Shown: positions 1-6,792 of the stretch, one piece after another
Position numbering within the stretch: position 1 is the first letter of the stretch
Layout of the letters: each line of letters opens with the position of its first letter
Source: SAR324 cluster bacterium
GTDB taxonomy: Bacteria; Bdellovibrionota; UBA2361; JAAZON01
Direction: 5' to 3'
Assembly: GCA_012797725.1 (NCBI GenBank)
Contig: JAAZON010000024.1
Coordinates: forward strand, 1-8,509
Length of the DNA stretch: 8,509 bases
The notes under the pieces: model-generated
What the model was told of the DNA's origin: nothing
Databases searched by the model: none
What the model saw: the letters and a program-made list of their open reading frames with translations, nothing else
Made by a program: the position numbers and the translations under genes

Positions 1-7
1 AGGGATA

Positions 8-2821
8 ATGTTGGGTCTTGAGTATATAAAGGACAATGAGCTGTTTTGGGAAATTGTAACCAATTATCTAAATAATCGAATTTTCGATCCGGATCGTGAT
101 TTGCCCAATGTACTGAACTCTAAGACGGCTTGGCAAAACGAGGGGGAATTCCTCTCTGACATTGTGAGAGTGCGACACGAAGGATCCTTTCAACGAGCTT
201 TCATGTCTTCACCTGCGGCTGTCGAGGGTTTTAGTATCTTCTTTTCGGGTTTACTGAATTTTGCCGATCAAATTGCTGATGCAGAGGAAGCGTTAGAATT
301 CATGACAAGAATGACCGAAAGGATAGACTTTGATTTCCCTTCATTGTATAGCGCCTTTGCGCACTCGGAGCAAACGCGAGAAACGACCAAGAGAAGAGTA
401 GAAGATCTTGTAGAGAAGAGCCAAATTTTTATTGGTAGAGTTGCCTCTCATCCTTGTACCAATGCAGGGCTTCTTACTCTTAGTTCTCTTTTTATTAATC
501 CAGAGAATCGATTACAGTTTCAACAATATATTTTAATGAATTTAGCCTCCCAGCTTTCGTTCGATGAATTAGTTGATTTAGCTTTCAAACCTAACGCGAC
601 GAAAACACCTGCAATATGGGGAGTCTTGGAAAAAAGGATAGAAGAAAGCAGTCAGAAGGGCTTTCAACTGGAAAGACTACTTGACCATGGAACCAGGATG
701 GTGCTTGAACGGGAATTTGAACTTGCGGGGGGTCTAAATGTTATTGATGCGGTGATGGAAAAGGGGATTGATGATCCAGAAAGTCTGCTTAGAGCCGCAC
801 TTAACACCGTCCACTCAGAGCGGCCACTCCTGGCCTATGGACTCAAGAAATGGTGGGAGCGATTTGGGAAGATTGTGCTCCAAGATCTTGAGATACCTGG
901 GCTTTTGATTAGTGAAAAGGCAATGGAAGATTGGCTGACTGATTCATTGGCTGAGGCGGCAAATGGGGAGGAGGGGGAGACTTTAAATCCCTATCTGGAA
1001 GACTTAAATCTGCGGACGTTGTTAAATGTTTTGTATGATTCGGGGCCCTTTACCAGAGCTTTTTTGGTTAGAAAAGCTTTAATGAATTCGGAATACGGCA
1101 TATTACGATCTACAAGTTCAGCAAAACGGGTAATGAAGCCGTTTTTGGAAGAGCATATTGATCTTGAACCTGCAACAAAACAAGAAGTTGCCAAGGTTCT
1201 TGAAGCAATAATAGACAGTTCTACTAGCTCAGAGCTTTGCTTCATAGGACTTCCTGGTCTGGCAAGTCGTGTATTTATAAAACCACCTTCTGAATCAGAT
1301 CTTGAAGAAGCTCTGGAAGAATCTGGACTTTTATCCACAATATCAGAACATTTAGCTGACTCGTATAATGTTAGTTCTCTTAAAGACGCTGATAAAGATT
1401 GGGCAAGGGACTATGACTTTTTTCTTCCTGAACGTTTTGCGAATCTACATGAACTCGTTATAGAAAGACTTCGGAATCTGGTGTTTGGAAACATTAGGGG
1501 CAAGAAGGAAGTCTTCAAAGCTTTACCATTAAGGGCCGAAACTGCAATTGTTCAATCACTCCCAGTGCAGCAAGAAGAATTACGTCGGCAAAATAAATTA
1601 AGCGCACCGGAGATTTTAAAGGAGATTGGCCGCAGAGAAGGAGCTCCCGGTCCAAGATTCCTTCAGCTCTATTTCCAGAGTTTTCCAATGCCTCCGGAAA
1701 AGAAGGCAGAGTTGATAGATGTCCACGACGATATACCAGGGCAAACGAAGCTCGTTGCTTATATGACCATTCGAGAAATGGCCCCAGGTCTTATTAGAGC
1801 GGGTGATACTTTGGGGCCACTTCGGGGATGGGGTTCTTTGGTGACAGTATACAGTCTTACTCGTGAGGGAGATGAAGATCGGCCTTTGGTTGTAAAAGTT
1901 CTGAATCCAAATGCGGAAGCGCGTGTTGAAGAAACCATGGGTAGAGCACGGCGTTGGGTTAATAAGCTCCTGGAAAATGAACCTGAGAATCAAGTTTATA
2001 GGCATATTCATCAATATATTCTTAATGAGCTTGAGGCTTGGCTATTATCTGACATACGTGATGAGCGCTTCGTTGAACTTGATAAAATCTTCAGAAATAG
2101 GTGGCATGATTACAAAATCGGTAAGAAGTATTCAATAGGCATACCGAGAAGTTATGATGTGAAAGATTTCATAGATATTGAGTTGCTTCACGACACCGAG
2201 AATCCAAACATCTATGTGAAAGTTGAAGAGGAGATTCAAGGCAAAAACCTTACTCAATTTAGCCCTGCCGCACAAACCGATTTTGACAGAGGCACACTTT
2301 CTTTGTCTGATGCAAAGGAAATTATGACATTGATAGTGAGCAACTATATTGAACAAGTGCTTACTGGTTTAGTCCATTCAAATCCTCAGCTAGGAAATTT
2401 TAGATTAAGATCGGATGGTAAAGTATTTATAATTGATCGTAATTATTTTCTTGAATTCAATGACAGAGAGAAGAAATTGTTTAAGACATTGATCCGAGGA
2501 GCCGTCTTTGGCGGCGATACGAAGCGAAGGCTCTTAGATTATTTCTTTTCCGATCCCGAAAATTCCCGTGTTGATGAACAAGACAAACTTAGGATTTATG
2601 GAATGCTTCAAAATTATAAAAACGAGGTATCTTTAAATGGGCTTTCCCGGCTGCTAGCAGAACTTAAACAGAATGGGCTAAAAATACCACTTCGATTCTC
2701 GTTATTGGCAATTAACTTCAATGCCCTTGACAGTATGTGTAGAGATCTTGGACTTCGTGGTCTGGCGGATGCAATCAGCTCGAGAAAGATTTTACCAAAA
2801 ATAACGCCAGGACTCTCTTAA
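8..2821 (+). CDS. Large protein with C-terminal divergent UbiB/ABC1-like (pseudo)kinase domain
   Basis: 937 residues from this ATG. The frame is open to the window edge and the only purine-rich stretch (AGGG) is too close to the ATG, so the true start may lie upstream. Residues 1 to about 540 are mostly helical and unrecognised, with no clear membrane segment. From about 545 the order matches UbiB/ABC1/ADCK kinases: a degenerate KxGQ-type segment (FLQLYFQ, 551-557) followed by HDDIPG (573-578), a VVKV strand with the likely ATP-binding lysine K630, an ELEAW helix (674-678), a hinge EEIQG (741-745), HSNPQLGN (790-797) in place of HADPHPGN, and IIDRNYF (808-814) in place of the DFG segment. The catalytic Asp is Asn792, the KxGQ Lys is Gln and the Ala-rich nucleotide loop is lost, while metal-binding N797 and D810 remain. 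Family members support isoprenoid or lipid metabolism by ATPase activity; here a pseudokinase or altered chemistry is inferred. The domain call is fairly firm, the function unknown. Confidence 0.75.
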   Translation: MLGLEYIKDNELFWEIVTNYLNNRIFDPDRDLPNVLNSKTAWQNEGEFLSDIVRVRHEGSFQRAFMSSPAAVEGFSIFFSGLLNFADQIADAEEALEFMTRMTERIDFDFPSLYSAFAHSEQTRETTKRRVEDLVEKSQIFIGRVASHPCTNAGLLTLSSLFINPENRLQFQQYILMNLASQLSFDELVDLAFKPNATKTPAIWGVLEKRIEESSQKGFQLERLLDHGTRMVLEREFELAGGLNVIDAVMEKGIDDPESLLRAALNTVHSERPLLAYGLKKWWERFGKIVLQDLEIPGLLISEKAMEDWLTDSLAEAANGEEGETLNPYLEDLNLRTLLNVLYDSGPFTRAFLVRKALMNSEYGILRSTSSAKRVMKPFLEEHIDLEPATKQEVAKVLEAIIDSSTSSELCFIGLPGLASRVFIKPPSESDLEEALEESGLLSTISEHLADSYNVSSLKDADKDWARDYDFFLPERFANLHELVIERLRNLVFGNIRGKKEVFKALPLRAETAIVQSLPVQQEELRRQNKLSAPEILKEIGRREGAPGPRFLQLYFQSFPMPPEKKAELIDVHDDIPGQTKLVAYMTIREMAPGLIRAGDTLGPLRGWGSLVTVYSLTREGDEDRPLVVKVLNPNAEARVEETMGRARRWVNKLLENEPENQVYRHIHQYILNELEAWLLSDIRDERFVELDKIFRNRWHDYKIGKKYSIGIPRSYDVKDFIDIELLHDTENPNIYVKVEEEIQGKNLTQFSPAAQTDFDRGTLSLSDAKEIMTLIVSNYIEQVLTGLVHSNPQLGNFRLRSDGKVFIIDRNYFLEFNDREKKLFKTLIRGAVFGGDTKRRLLDYFFSDPENSRVDEQDKLRIYGMLQNYKNEVSLNGLSRLLAELKQNGLKIPLRFSLLAINFNALDSMCRDLGLRGLADAISSRKILPKITPGLS

Positions 2822-2844
2822 GATACGTCAGTCATCTTGACGGC

Positions 2845-2863
2845 AGGAAGGATCTTCTTTTTT
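2845..2863 (+). terminator. Weak intrinsic terminator after the UbiB-like gene
   Basis: The sequence AGGAAG-GAT-CTTCTT forms a 6-bp stem, including one G-T pair, with a 3-base loop and runs into a T tract (2858-2863). A second small hairpin, CGTCA/TGACG, lies just before it at 2826-2842. Position 24 bases after the stop codon fits a terminator, but the stem is short and the loop tight. Confidence 0.35.
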
Positions 2864-2886
2864 CATCAAGGTGAAGGGCCAGTTCT

Positions 2887-2967
2887 CCATTCTTCAGCTC
2901 GATTGCCTTATAGTTTTTCTAACCGATTAGCTGGTGGCATCCATAAATCAGTATAAAAGAGGCGCAT
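2887..2967 (-). pseudogene. Possible HigB/RelE-type toxin remnant
   Basis: Read on the minus strand from the ATG at 2967, the frame gives a segment TDLWMPPANRLEKL, then a TAA stop (2910-2908), then GNRAEEW. Combined, this resembles the core of HigB-family mRNA-interferase toxins, whose consensus there is roughly DLrvPPgNRLEaLkGdr. The similarity ends after GNRAEEW: the expected SIRINDQWRI strand is absent, further stops follow, and no HigA antitoxin is visible downstream, where the UbiB-like gene ends. I infer a decayed fragment that makes no functional protein. The match is short (about 20 residues) and judged from memory of the family, so chance similarity is possible. Confidence 0.35.
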
Positions 2968-2998
2968 TTTGATACTGACGGTTCGGAAGGGGAAAAGA

Positions 2999-3030
2999 TT
3001 GACCTTTTCTATTCTCAGCCAGCAGATAAT
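2999..3030 (+). promoter_or_regulatory. Candidate promoter for the nucleotidyltransferase module
   Basis: TTGACC (2999-3004) matches a -35 box at five of six positions and GATAAT (3025-3030) matches a -10 box at five of six. The 20-base spacer is longer than the usual 17, so activity is doubtful. It lies just upstream of the ribosome-binding site AAGAGGA (3048-3054), which is well placed 7 bases before the ATG at 3062. Confidence 0.25.
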
Positions 3031-3061
3031 TTGTTAAAATTTATTCCAAGAGGACTCATTA

Positions 3062-3253
3062 ATGGAGAAGATTGTTTGAAAATTCACCTCATTTAGCGAA
3101 GCGGAAAGGGCTGAGTTAGAGTATTACCGCAGTTTATTCATCCACGATAGAGTACGGATCCTCATCTCTCTTATTGGAATAACAAAACCCGAAAATGGAA
3201 TTATCGAAAGATCTGTTAGAATTTATCCACTTGCTCAACGAAAAGAAAGTTGA
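3062..3253 (+). pseudogene. Small partner protein of nucleotidyltransferase, broken by TGA at codon 6
   Basis: A good ribosome-binding site (AAGAGGA, 3048-3054) precedes ATG at 3062. The frame reads MEKIV, then TGA (3077-3079), then continues open as KFTSFSEAERAELEYYRSL and onward to a stop at 3251-3253, 62 residues after the TGA. This resembles the short proteins commonly encoded immediately upstream of small MNT/AbiEii-like nucleotidyltransferases, which begin with a KFxSFeEAexad.EYYrsL pattern and end with a VYRvyPL-like strand (here RSVRIYPL). Its 3' end overlaps the downstream nucleotidyltransferase gene by 59 bases, as expected for a coupled pair. There is no alternative ATG, GTG or TTG after the stop near the N-terminus. 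Restoring an Arg codon (CGA to TGA is one transition) would give a complete protein. The biochemical role of the partner is not established; an antitoxin-like or chaperone role is inferred only from pairing. Confidence 0.6.
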
Positions 3254-3653
3254 ATATGTGGTAATCGGGGGCTAGGCTGTGGCGCTCCACGGTAAGCCTC
3301 GCTACACAACGGATATTGACATCCTTATTAGGCAAGATCCCGATAATGCGGCAAAAATGATTTTGGTCTTGCAGGAATTTGGTTTTGGAAGTTTGGGGAT
3401 TTCCTCTGATGATTTTCTCAAACCCGACCACATTATACAGTTAGGAGTCGAACCTAATCGCATCGATTTGCTCACTTCCCTGTCAGGTGTGTCATTCGAT
3501 GAAGCATCTCAAGAGAGAGTTGTTACCTCAATCCAAGGCGAGTCAGTTCCAGTTATTGGACTGGGTGCGTTAATACGAAACAAGCGCATCGCGGGTCGGG
3601 ACCAGGATCTCGTGGATGCTCGATATCTTGAGAAGCTCTCAGAAAAGAAATGA
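3195..3653 (+). pseudogene. MNT/AbiEii-like nucleotidyltransferase, interrupted by TAG at codon 27
   Basis: The frame from ATG 3195 reads MELSKDLLEFIHLLNEKK, then VEYVVIGG, then TAG (3273-3275), then AVALHGKPRYTTDIDILI and onward to the natural end, 152 codons in total. The GG-x-A helix followed by TxDID is the nucleotidyltransferase-fold signature: GG contacts the nucleotide and the two Asp bind metal. The C-terminal IRNKRIAGRDQDLVDARYL also matches the family, so only one codon, normally Tyr or Trp, is damaged. TGG to TAG is a single transition. Reinitiation at GTG 3279 would lack the GG loop and first strand, so that product (124 residues) is unlikely to be active. Relatives act as nucleotidyl- or AMP-transferases and often form toxin-antitoxin or phage-defence pairs. 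The gene starts inside its upstream partner, which is also broken, implying translational coupling. Sequencing error or suppression is an alternative. Confidence 0.75.
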
Positions 3654-3832
3654 TGTACTAGCGCAAACCAGTCAGATCTCTTACCATGTAAAAAGTAGTG
3701 GGGTACTAAAAAAAACGACTTTAATATAAATTGTTGCGACATATCCCATGGCAATCATGCAAGAATTCAACTTCCTTATAAATTTCCCACGCGGTATTAA
3801 TAAAATTAAGAGCATTATGACGGAGATTTAAA

Positions 3833-3967
3833 ATGACTTCCTTAATGAGACCCTGGGCTCGGTCTTGTGTTGTGTTGTTAGCAACATTTTCTATCAATAC
3901 ATCATCTTGGGCTGGAGCAGCTCCGAGTGCTCAATCACCTGCGCCTACTATCGTGCCCTCGCAATGA
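3833..3967 (+). CDS. 44-residue peptide with signal sequence (small exported peptide or truncated gene)
   Basis: ATG 3833 is preceded by GGAG (3822-3825) at a 7-base spacing, an ideal ribosome-binding site. The product has a Sec-signal layout: a short basic start with Arg6 and Arg10, a hydrophobic core CVVLLATFSI (12-21), and a likely signal-peptidase site around SWA (25-27) or later at PSA (31-33). The remainder, about 11 to 17 residues, is rich in Pro, Ala and Ser and ends at TGA. Either this is a real tiny secreted or periplasmic peptide, or the surviving N-terminus of a longer exported protein cut off by the stop. The following 400 bases carry no continuing frame. The stop lies within CCCTCGCAATGACGG (3956-3970), which resembles the core of a common intergenic repeat. 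No family is recognised. Confidence 0.5.
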   Translation: MTSLMRPWARSCVVLLATFSINTSSWAGAAPSAQSPAPTIVPSQ

Positions 3968-4057
3968 CGGTGTTGTCAGGGTGTTAGCAACCCACGTGAA
4001 CGGTTACTGATTTTTGAGGTTTTTAAAAATTCCTTAACGATCCTGTTCCTGTAATAC

Positions 4058-4098
4058 CTGGCATTCCTCTCAATACTCAGTTCTTGTCCGAGTGCCAG
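4058..4098. repeat. Imperfect inverted repeat (stem-loop 1)
   Basis: CTGGCATTC (4058-4066) pairs with GAGTGCCAG (4090-4098): nine pairs including one G-T, around a 23-base loop. It is the first of four stem-loops in this interval. Alone it could be chance. Confidence 0.4.
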
Positions 4099-4124
4099 CC
4101 TCTCTTTGTTACTTAAAAAACCTT

Positions 4125-4165
4125 TTGCACCACATCATTACTAAGAACTTCGTGCTTTGGTGCAA
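4125..4165. repeat. Perfect 8-bp inverted repeat (stem-loop 2)
   Basis: TTGCACCA (4125-4132) is the exact reverse complement of TGGTGCAA (4158-4165), with two more G-T pairs possible outside and a 25-base loop. It could be an RNA stem or a dyad operator; nothing in the sequence decides. Confidence 0.45.
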
Positions 4166-4207
4166 GGCTATATATCTGAGGCTGGGTTTTCATCCTCTAC
4201 GGCTTGC

Positions 4208-4225
4208 CTTGGGCTTTCGCCCAAG
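4208..4225. repeat. Perfect 7-bp hairpin with TTTC loop (stem-loop 3)
   Basis: CTTGGGC and GCCCAAG form a GC-rich stem closed by the four-base loop TTTC. This compact form is typical of a folded RNA element. It is not followed by T's, so it is not itself a terminator. It lies 10 bases before the larger terminator-like hairpin. Confidence 0.5.
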
Positions 4226-4235
4226 ATCTCGCTTG

Positions 4236-4287
4236 CCCTGCTATCACCAATGATTTTTTGTCAAAAATTATTGGCGCAGGGTTTTTT
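4236..4287 (+). terminator. Strong two-part hairpin followed by T6, likely intrinsic terminator
   Basis: The outer stem CCCTGC (4236-4241) pairs with GCAGGG (4276-4281). After a small internal loop, CCAATGATTTTT (4247-4258) pairs with AAAAATTATTGG (4263-4274) around TGTC. The helix totals 18 bp with one G-T pair and is followed directly by TTTTTT (4282-4287). GC pairs at the base plus a T tract are the classic form of a rho-independent terminator on the plus strand. The nearest upstream plus-strand gene is the 44-residue peptide, ending about 270 bases earlier, so the terminated transcript may be that mRNA or an unannotated RNA from this interval. Confidence 0.6.
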
Positions 4288-4406
4288 GCATAAAGGATAC
4301 TTTCTCTCGTTAATAAGAAATCTTTTTTTAACCACGTAGCACCTATTTTAGAAAGCAAGCTCCTATAACAACCTCGCTGTTTTCCTATTTTTTTTATTCG
4401 GCCGTT

Positions 4407-5477
4407 CTATCTACAGGAGGCTCTCCCTTTCTTCTCCAGGTAGCGTTGATGATATTCTTCAGCTTCATAGAAAGCAGAAGCGGGGAGTATTTCAGTTACT
4501 ATTGTTTTTTCAAATTGCCCATCCGCAACTAGAGCTGCCTTCACGGCCTCCGCCTGAGCCTTTTGCTCGGGGGTATGATAAAAAATTGCAGATCTATACT
4601 GCGTGCCGATATCAGGGCCTTGCCCGTTTAAAGTGGTTGGATTGTGTATGTTGAAGAAGACTGAAACAAGGTCTCGATAGGAGACTATGGAAGGATCGAA
4701 TTCGATCTCTATTGCTTCGGCATGGCCTGTAGAATCGCTGCATACTTCCTCGTACGACGGATTCTCAACATGTCCACCGGTGTATCCGACCTTGGTGTTA
4801 AGAACTCCTGGTAGCTTGCGAAAAGCTTCCTCGACTCCCCAAAAACACCCAGCGGCAAAGGTGGCTTTAGAGCTTTGTGATTGAGATTGGAGCCGTTGGG
4901 ATGATGTATCGAAGAGATGTATCAAATTCCCATATCCTTTTGCCTCCATTTCCTTAAGTGGTACAAAACGTAAAGCTGCTGAGTTGATACAATAACGAGA
5001 ACCAGTAGGCCCAGGCCCATCATCAAAGACATGGCCAAGGTGAGCATCACTTAGAGTACTTCGTACCTCGTTTCTAAGCATACCGTGACTTGAGTCGGGT
5101 TCTATCACCACAGCATTGTTGCTGATGGGTTTTCGGAAACTTGGCCATCCAGTGCCAGAATCGAATTTGTCTTTCGAGCTAAAGAGGGGGACCCCTGAAA
5201 TTATATTAACATAAATGCCTTCTTCTTTGTTGTCCCAATATTTATTGTCAAATGGAGCTTCTGTGCCATTTTGCTTTACTACGTAATATTGTTCGGGGCT
5301 TAATAGCTCGCGAAGTTCATTATCATCGGTTGGAAAACTACATTGACTACTCTTATTAGAGTGGTTCGAGTCTTTAGTTCCCATTTCAGCCTCACTATAT
5401 GCATGTTTAACAAAGGTACCGAGGTTTAGCAGTAGAAGAGTTAACACAAGCTTTGAGAATATAAACCTTTGCTCCAT
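4407..5477 (-). CDS. msrAB: Exported MsrB-MsrA fusion, peptide-methionine sulfoxide reductase
   Basis: 356 residues. It reduces both R- and S-methionine sulfoxide in oxidised proteins back to methionine. Residues 1-28 form a Sec signal peptide (hydrophobic core 10-23, likely cut after AYS), placing the enzyme outside the cytoplasm. The MsrB domain covers about 54-175: SGTGWPSF (107-114), DAHLGHVF (144-151) and the catalytic Cys163 in RYCIN. The four zinc cysteines of E. coli MsrB are absent, with Ser140 and Ser143 at the second pair, so this is the zinc-free form; Thr109 occupies the usual resolving-Cys position. After a Ser/Gln-rich linker (191-203), MsrA covers 205-356: GCFWG with catalytic Cys211, GYTGG (231-235), GHAEA (251-255), and Cys355 near the end as likely recycling Cys. 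The visible motifs suggest both halves are active. Thioredoxin-like partners are not in this window. The gene stands alone and is divergent from the 5713 gene. No strong ribosome-binding site precedes the ATG. Confidence 0.95.
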   Translation of the reverse strand: MEQRFIFSKLVLTLLLLNLGTFVKHAYSEAEMGTKDSNHSNKSSQCSFPTDDNELRELLSPEQYYVVKQNGTEAPFDNKYWDNKEEGIYVNIISGVPLFSSKDKFDSGTGWPSFRKPISNNAVVIEPDSSHGMLRNEVRSTLSDAHLGHVFDDGPGPTGSRYCINSAALRFVPLKEMEAKGYGNLIHLFDTSSQRLQSQSQSSKATFAAGCFWGVEEAFRKLPGVLNTKVGYTGGHVENPSYEEVCSDSTGHAEAIEIEFDPSIVSYRDLVSVFFNIHNPTTLNGQGPDIGTQYRSAIFYHTPEQKAQAEAVKAALVADGQFEKTIVTEILPASAFYEAEEYHQRYLEKKGRASCR

Positions 5478-5712
5478 CTTTTCATCTTAGCAGCGGAGAT
5501 TAAGATCAACAAATTCGTAATATCATACAAGCGGAAGATCCTCCCTCCCTTTTACAATTTCGCCCATTCTTTTAGCGATTAAGGGATTACGTGCTAACTA
5601 ATCAAAATTAAAGAATTAATAATTTTGGAGAAGATAAAAAAATCAGGAAACTTTTCACAAAGATTATCGATTACATCTTGTATTTCATTTTAATTACATA
5701 GGAAGGAACACC
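5478..5712. other. Divergent intergenic region
   Basis: This AT-rich gap separates the minus-strand msr gene from the plus-strand small gene, so promoters for both must lie here or nearby. I found no well-spaced pair of promoter boxes on either strand. TATGAT, read on the minus strand near 5522-5527, is a possible -10 for msr without a matching -35. No gene was seen. Confidence 0.4.
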
Positions 5713-6072
5713 ATGGGAAGAGCATCGAGAAGAAAAAATGTTGTAAGCTCGAAAGATCTGAAAGCAGGAGAGATTGTTAAGCTAAGGTCTTTATTTGGCA
5801 TACCACCTTACGGTGTATATAAGGTTGAGGGAGTCAATGGAGAAATGCTCTATTTATCAGCAGGAAGCATAAGCCTTGGGGCGGACTTGAAATGGGTTCA
5901 GATTGTTGAAAGAGGCCTCATGGAACCGAAGAGCTGGCTTCATTCCGAAATTGCGGTGATAAAAGCGAATTTGGATCTTTCCGAGTGTCCTCATTGCAGA
6001 AGATTACTTGCAGAGTGTGAGGAGAAGCTGAAGGCTGAAGGATTGAGTTTAGAAGGGCACCAGCTTCATTAG
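5713..6072 (+). CDS. Small basic-start protein with CPHC motif, unknown function
   Basis: 119 residues, not recognised. The start is well supported by GGAAGGA (5701-5707), which sits 5 bases before the ATG. Residues 1-13 are strongly basic (MGRASRRK). Residues 15-70 look like a run of beta-strands (AGEIVKL, YGVYKVEG, EMLYLSAG, KWVQIVERG), as in small SH3- or KOW-like barrels. The C-terminal part has C92-P-H-C95 and C102, followed by a charged helix (ECEEKLKAEG), and ends with His116 and His119. The Cys cluster could bind zinc or be redox active; a nucleic-acid-binding role would fit the basic start, but this is inference. It has no signal peptide or membrane segment. It is transcribed away from msr and ends 46 bases from the convergent 6119 gene, with a weak hairpin (AGTAA/TTACT plus GCCT/AGGC) in the gap. 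Confidence 0.7.
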   Translation: MGRASRRKNVVSSKDLKAGEIVKLRSLFGIPPYGVYKVEGVNGEMLYLSAGSISLGADLKWVQIVERGLMEPKSWLHSEIAVIKANLDLSECPHCRRLLAECEEKLKAEGLSLEGHQLH

Positions 6073-6118
6073 TGCCTTAAATTCGAGTAATTATTGCTCT
6101 GGTCTTTTACTGAGGCTT

Positions 6119-6781
6119 TTAGGCTGCTTTAGAGAGATTTCGAGAACGAAATCTATCTATAAATGCGTTCTCAATGCGACCTAAAAGACTTAACAGACAT
6201 GAGTATTGTTTTCGGCGTAAGAAATCCCTCATGCTTTGTTTTTGAAGGACACGGGGTTTTGCATCTAAACGCTCATGAATGATCTTGCTTGCTTGATTGA
6301 AATATGGCTCGAAACCAATATTATTCCAGTGACAGTAATGATTGAAAGTGACGCCTTCCTTCTCATCAAGAGGAATCGAAAAATCAAGTCTGAGTTCACT
6401 CTGTGCTTCTATCTTCAAGATTCTCTCAGAGTTTTTTTCTAAAAGGCTAAAGAGCGACAATATGTCAAGGGCATAATCTCCTAAAAAACCTTGTCCAACA
6501 ATCGGGGCTTTCAAATCAAAGTCATCTAAGTCTAACGCTGAGAAGACCATGAAAACGTGATCCATTGCCTCATAGAGAAGAATTTGAAGAACATCGAATT
6601 CATACTTTTCGGAGATTCTGTCTCTTAATGATTTTGCGCGAAGCAGGCGTTTTGATGCTAGTTTAAACCTTTCAAGATGATGCTCGGCTGTGCATGCGGT
6701 GGTTCTCAAGCGAGCCAATTTCCCAGCTATATCTGTGTATTCAAAAAATCTTTTTTCTATGCCATCGATATAATCGTTCAT
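6119..6781 (-). CDS. Helical 220-residue protein of unknown function
   Basis: No family recognised. GAGG (complement of 6789-6792) lies 7 bases upstream of the ATG and supports the start. The sequence is highly charged and predicted mostly helical: residues 1-60 look like a coiled or helical bundle (EKRFFEYTDIAGKLARL, ERFKLASKRLLRAKSLRDR). A more hydrophobic stretch follows (VLQILLYEAMDHVFMVFSAL, 64-83), not long or hydrophobic enough to be a sure membrane helix. A central part contains FDLKAPIVGQGFLGDYALD and NHYCHWNNIG (147-156), and the C-terminus is basic (RDFLRRKQY, DRFRSRN). His and Cys in NHYCHW might bind metal, but nothing establishes this. It converges with the 5713 gene. A dyad at 6793-6834 lies directly upstream of its ribosome-binding site. 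Confidence 0.65.
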   Translation of the reverse strand: MNDYIDGIEKRFFEYTDIAGKLARLRTTACTAEHHLERFKLASKRLLRAKSLRDRISEKYEFDVLQILLYEAMDHVFMVFSALDLDDFDLKAPIVGQGFLGDYALDILSLFSLLEKNSERILKIEAQSELRLDFSIPLDEKEGVTFNHYCHWNNIGFEPYFNQASKIIHERLDAKPRVLQKQSMRDFLRRKQYSCLLSLLGRIENAFIDRFRSRNLSKAA

Positions 6782-6792
6782 GTCTAAACCTC

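Larger units (their letters stand above)
3968..4406. other. Gene-free interval with four successive stem-loops
   Basis: No convincing coding frame was seen on either strand; a 60-codon open frame from TTG 4157 lacks a ribosome-binding site and family resemblance. The stretch holds inverted repeats at 4058-4098, 4125-4165, 4208-4225 and 4236-4281, listed separately where strong. No tRNA, tmRNA, RNase P or SRP RNA signatures were recognised. It may be an unrecognised structured RNA or decayed mobile DNA. Confidence 0.5.

Noticed and set aside
991..1338. 115-codon minus-strand frame inside the UbiB-like gene
   Set aside because: It is the antisense shadow of a well-supported gene, with Ser/Arg-rich low-quality translation and no family motif.
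3062..3653. Stop-codon recoding (selenocysteine, pyrrolysine or genetic-code change) to explain the in-frame stops
   Set aside because: Three different stop codons are involved, long genes nearby use normal stops, and no selenocysteine-type hairpin was seen after the TGA. Nonsense mutation is simpler.
4157..4339. 60-codon open frame on the plus strand
   Set aside because: It starts at TTG without a ribosome-binding site, lies across three strong hairpins and shows no protein-like pattern.
5355..5375. GGTTCGAGTC resembling a tRNA T-arm
   Set aside because: It lies inside the msr coding sequence and no cloverleaf can be built around it.
6073..6118. Bidirectional terminator between the convergent genes
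   Set aside because: The possible stems (GCCT/AGGC and AGTAA/TTACT) are short and separated by a large asymmetric loop, too weak to list as a feature.
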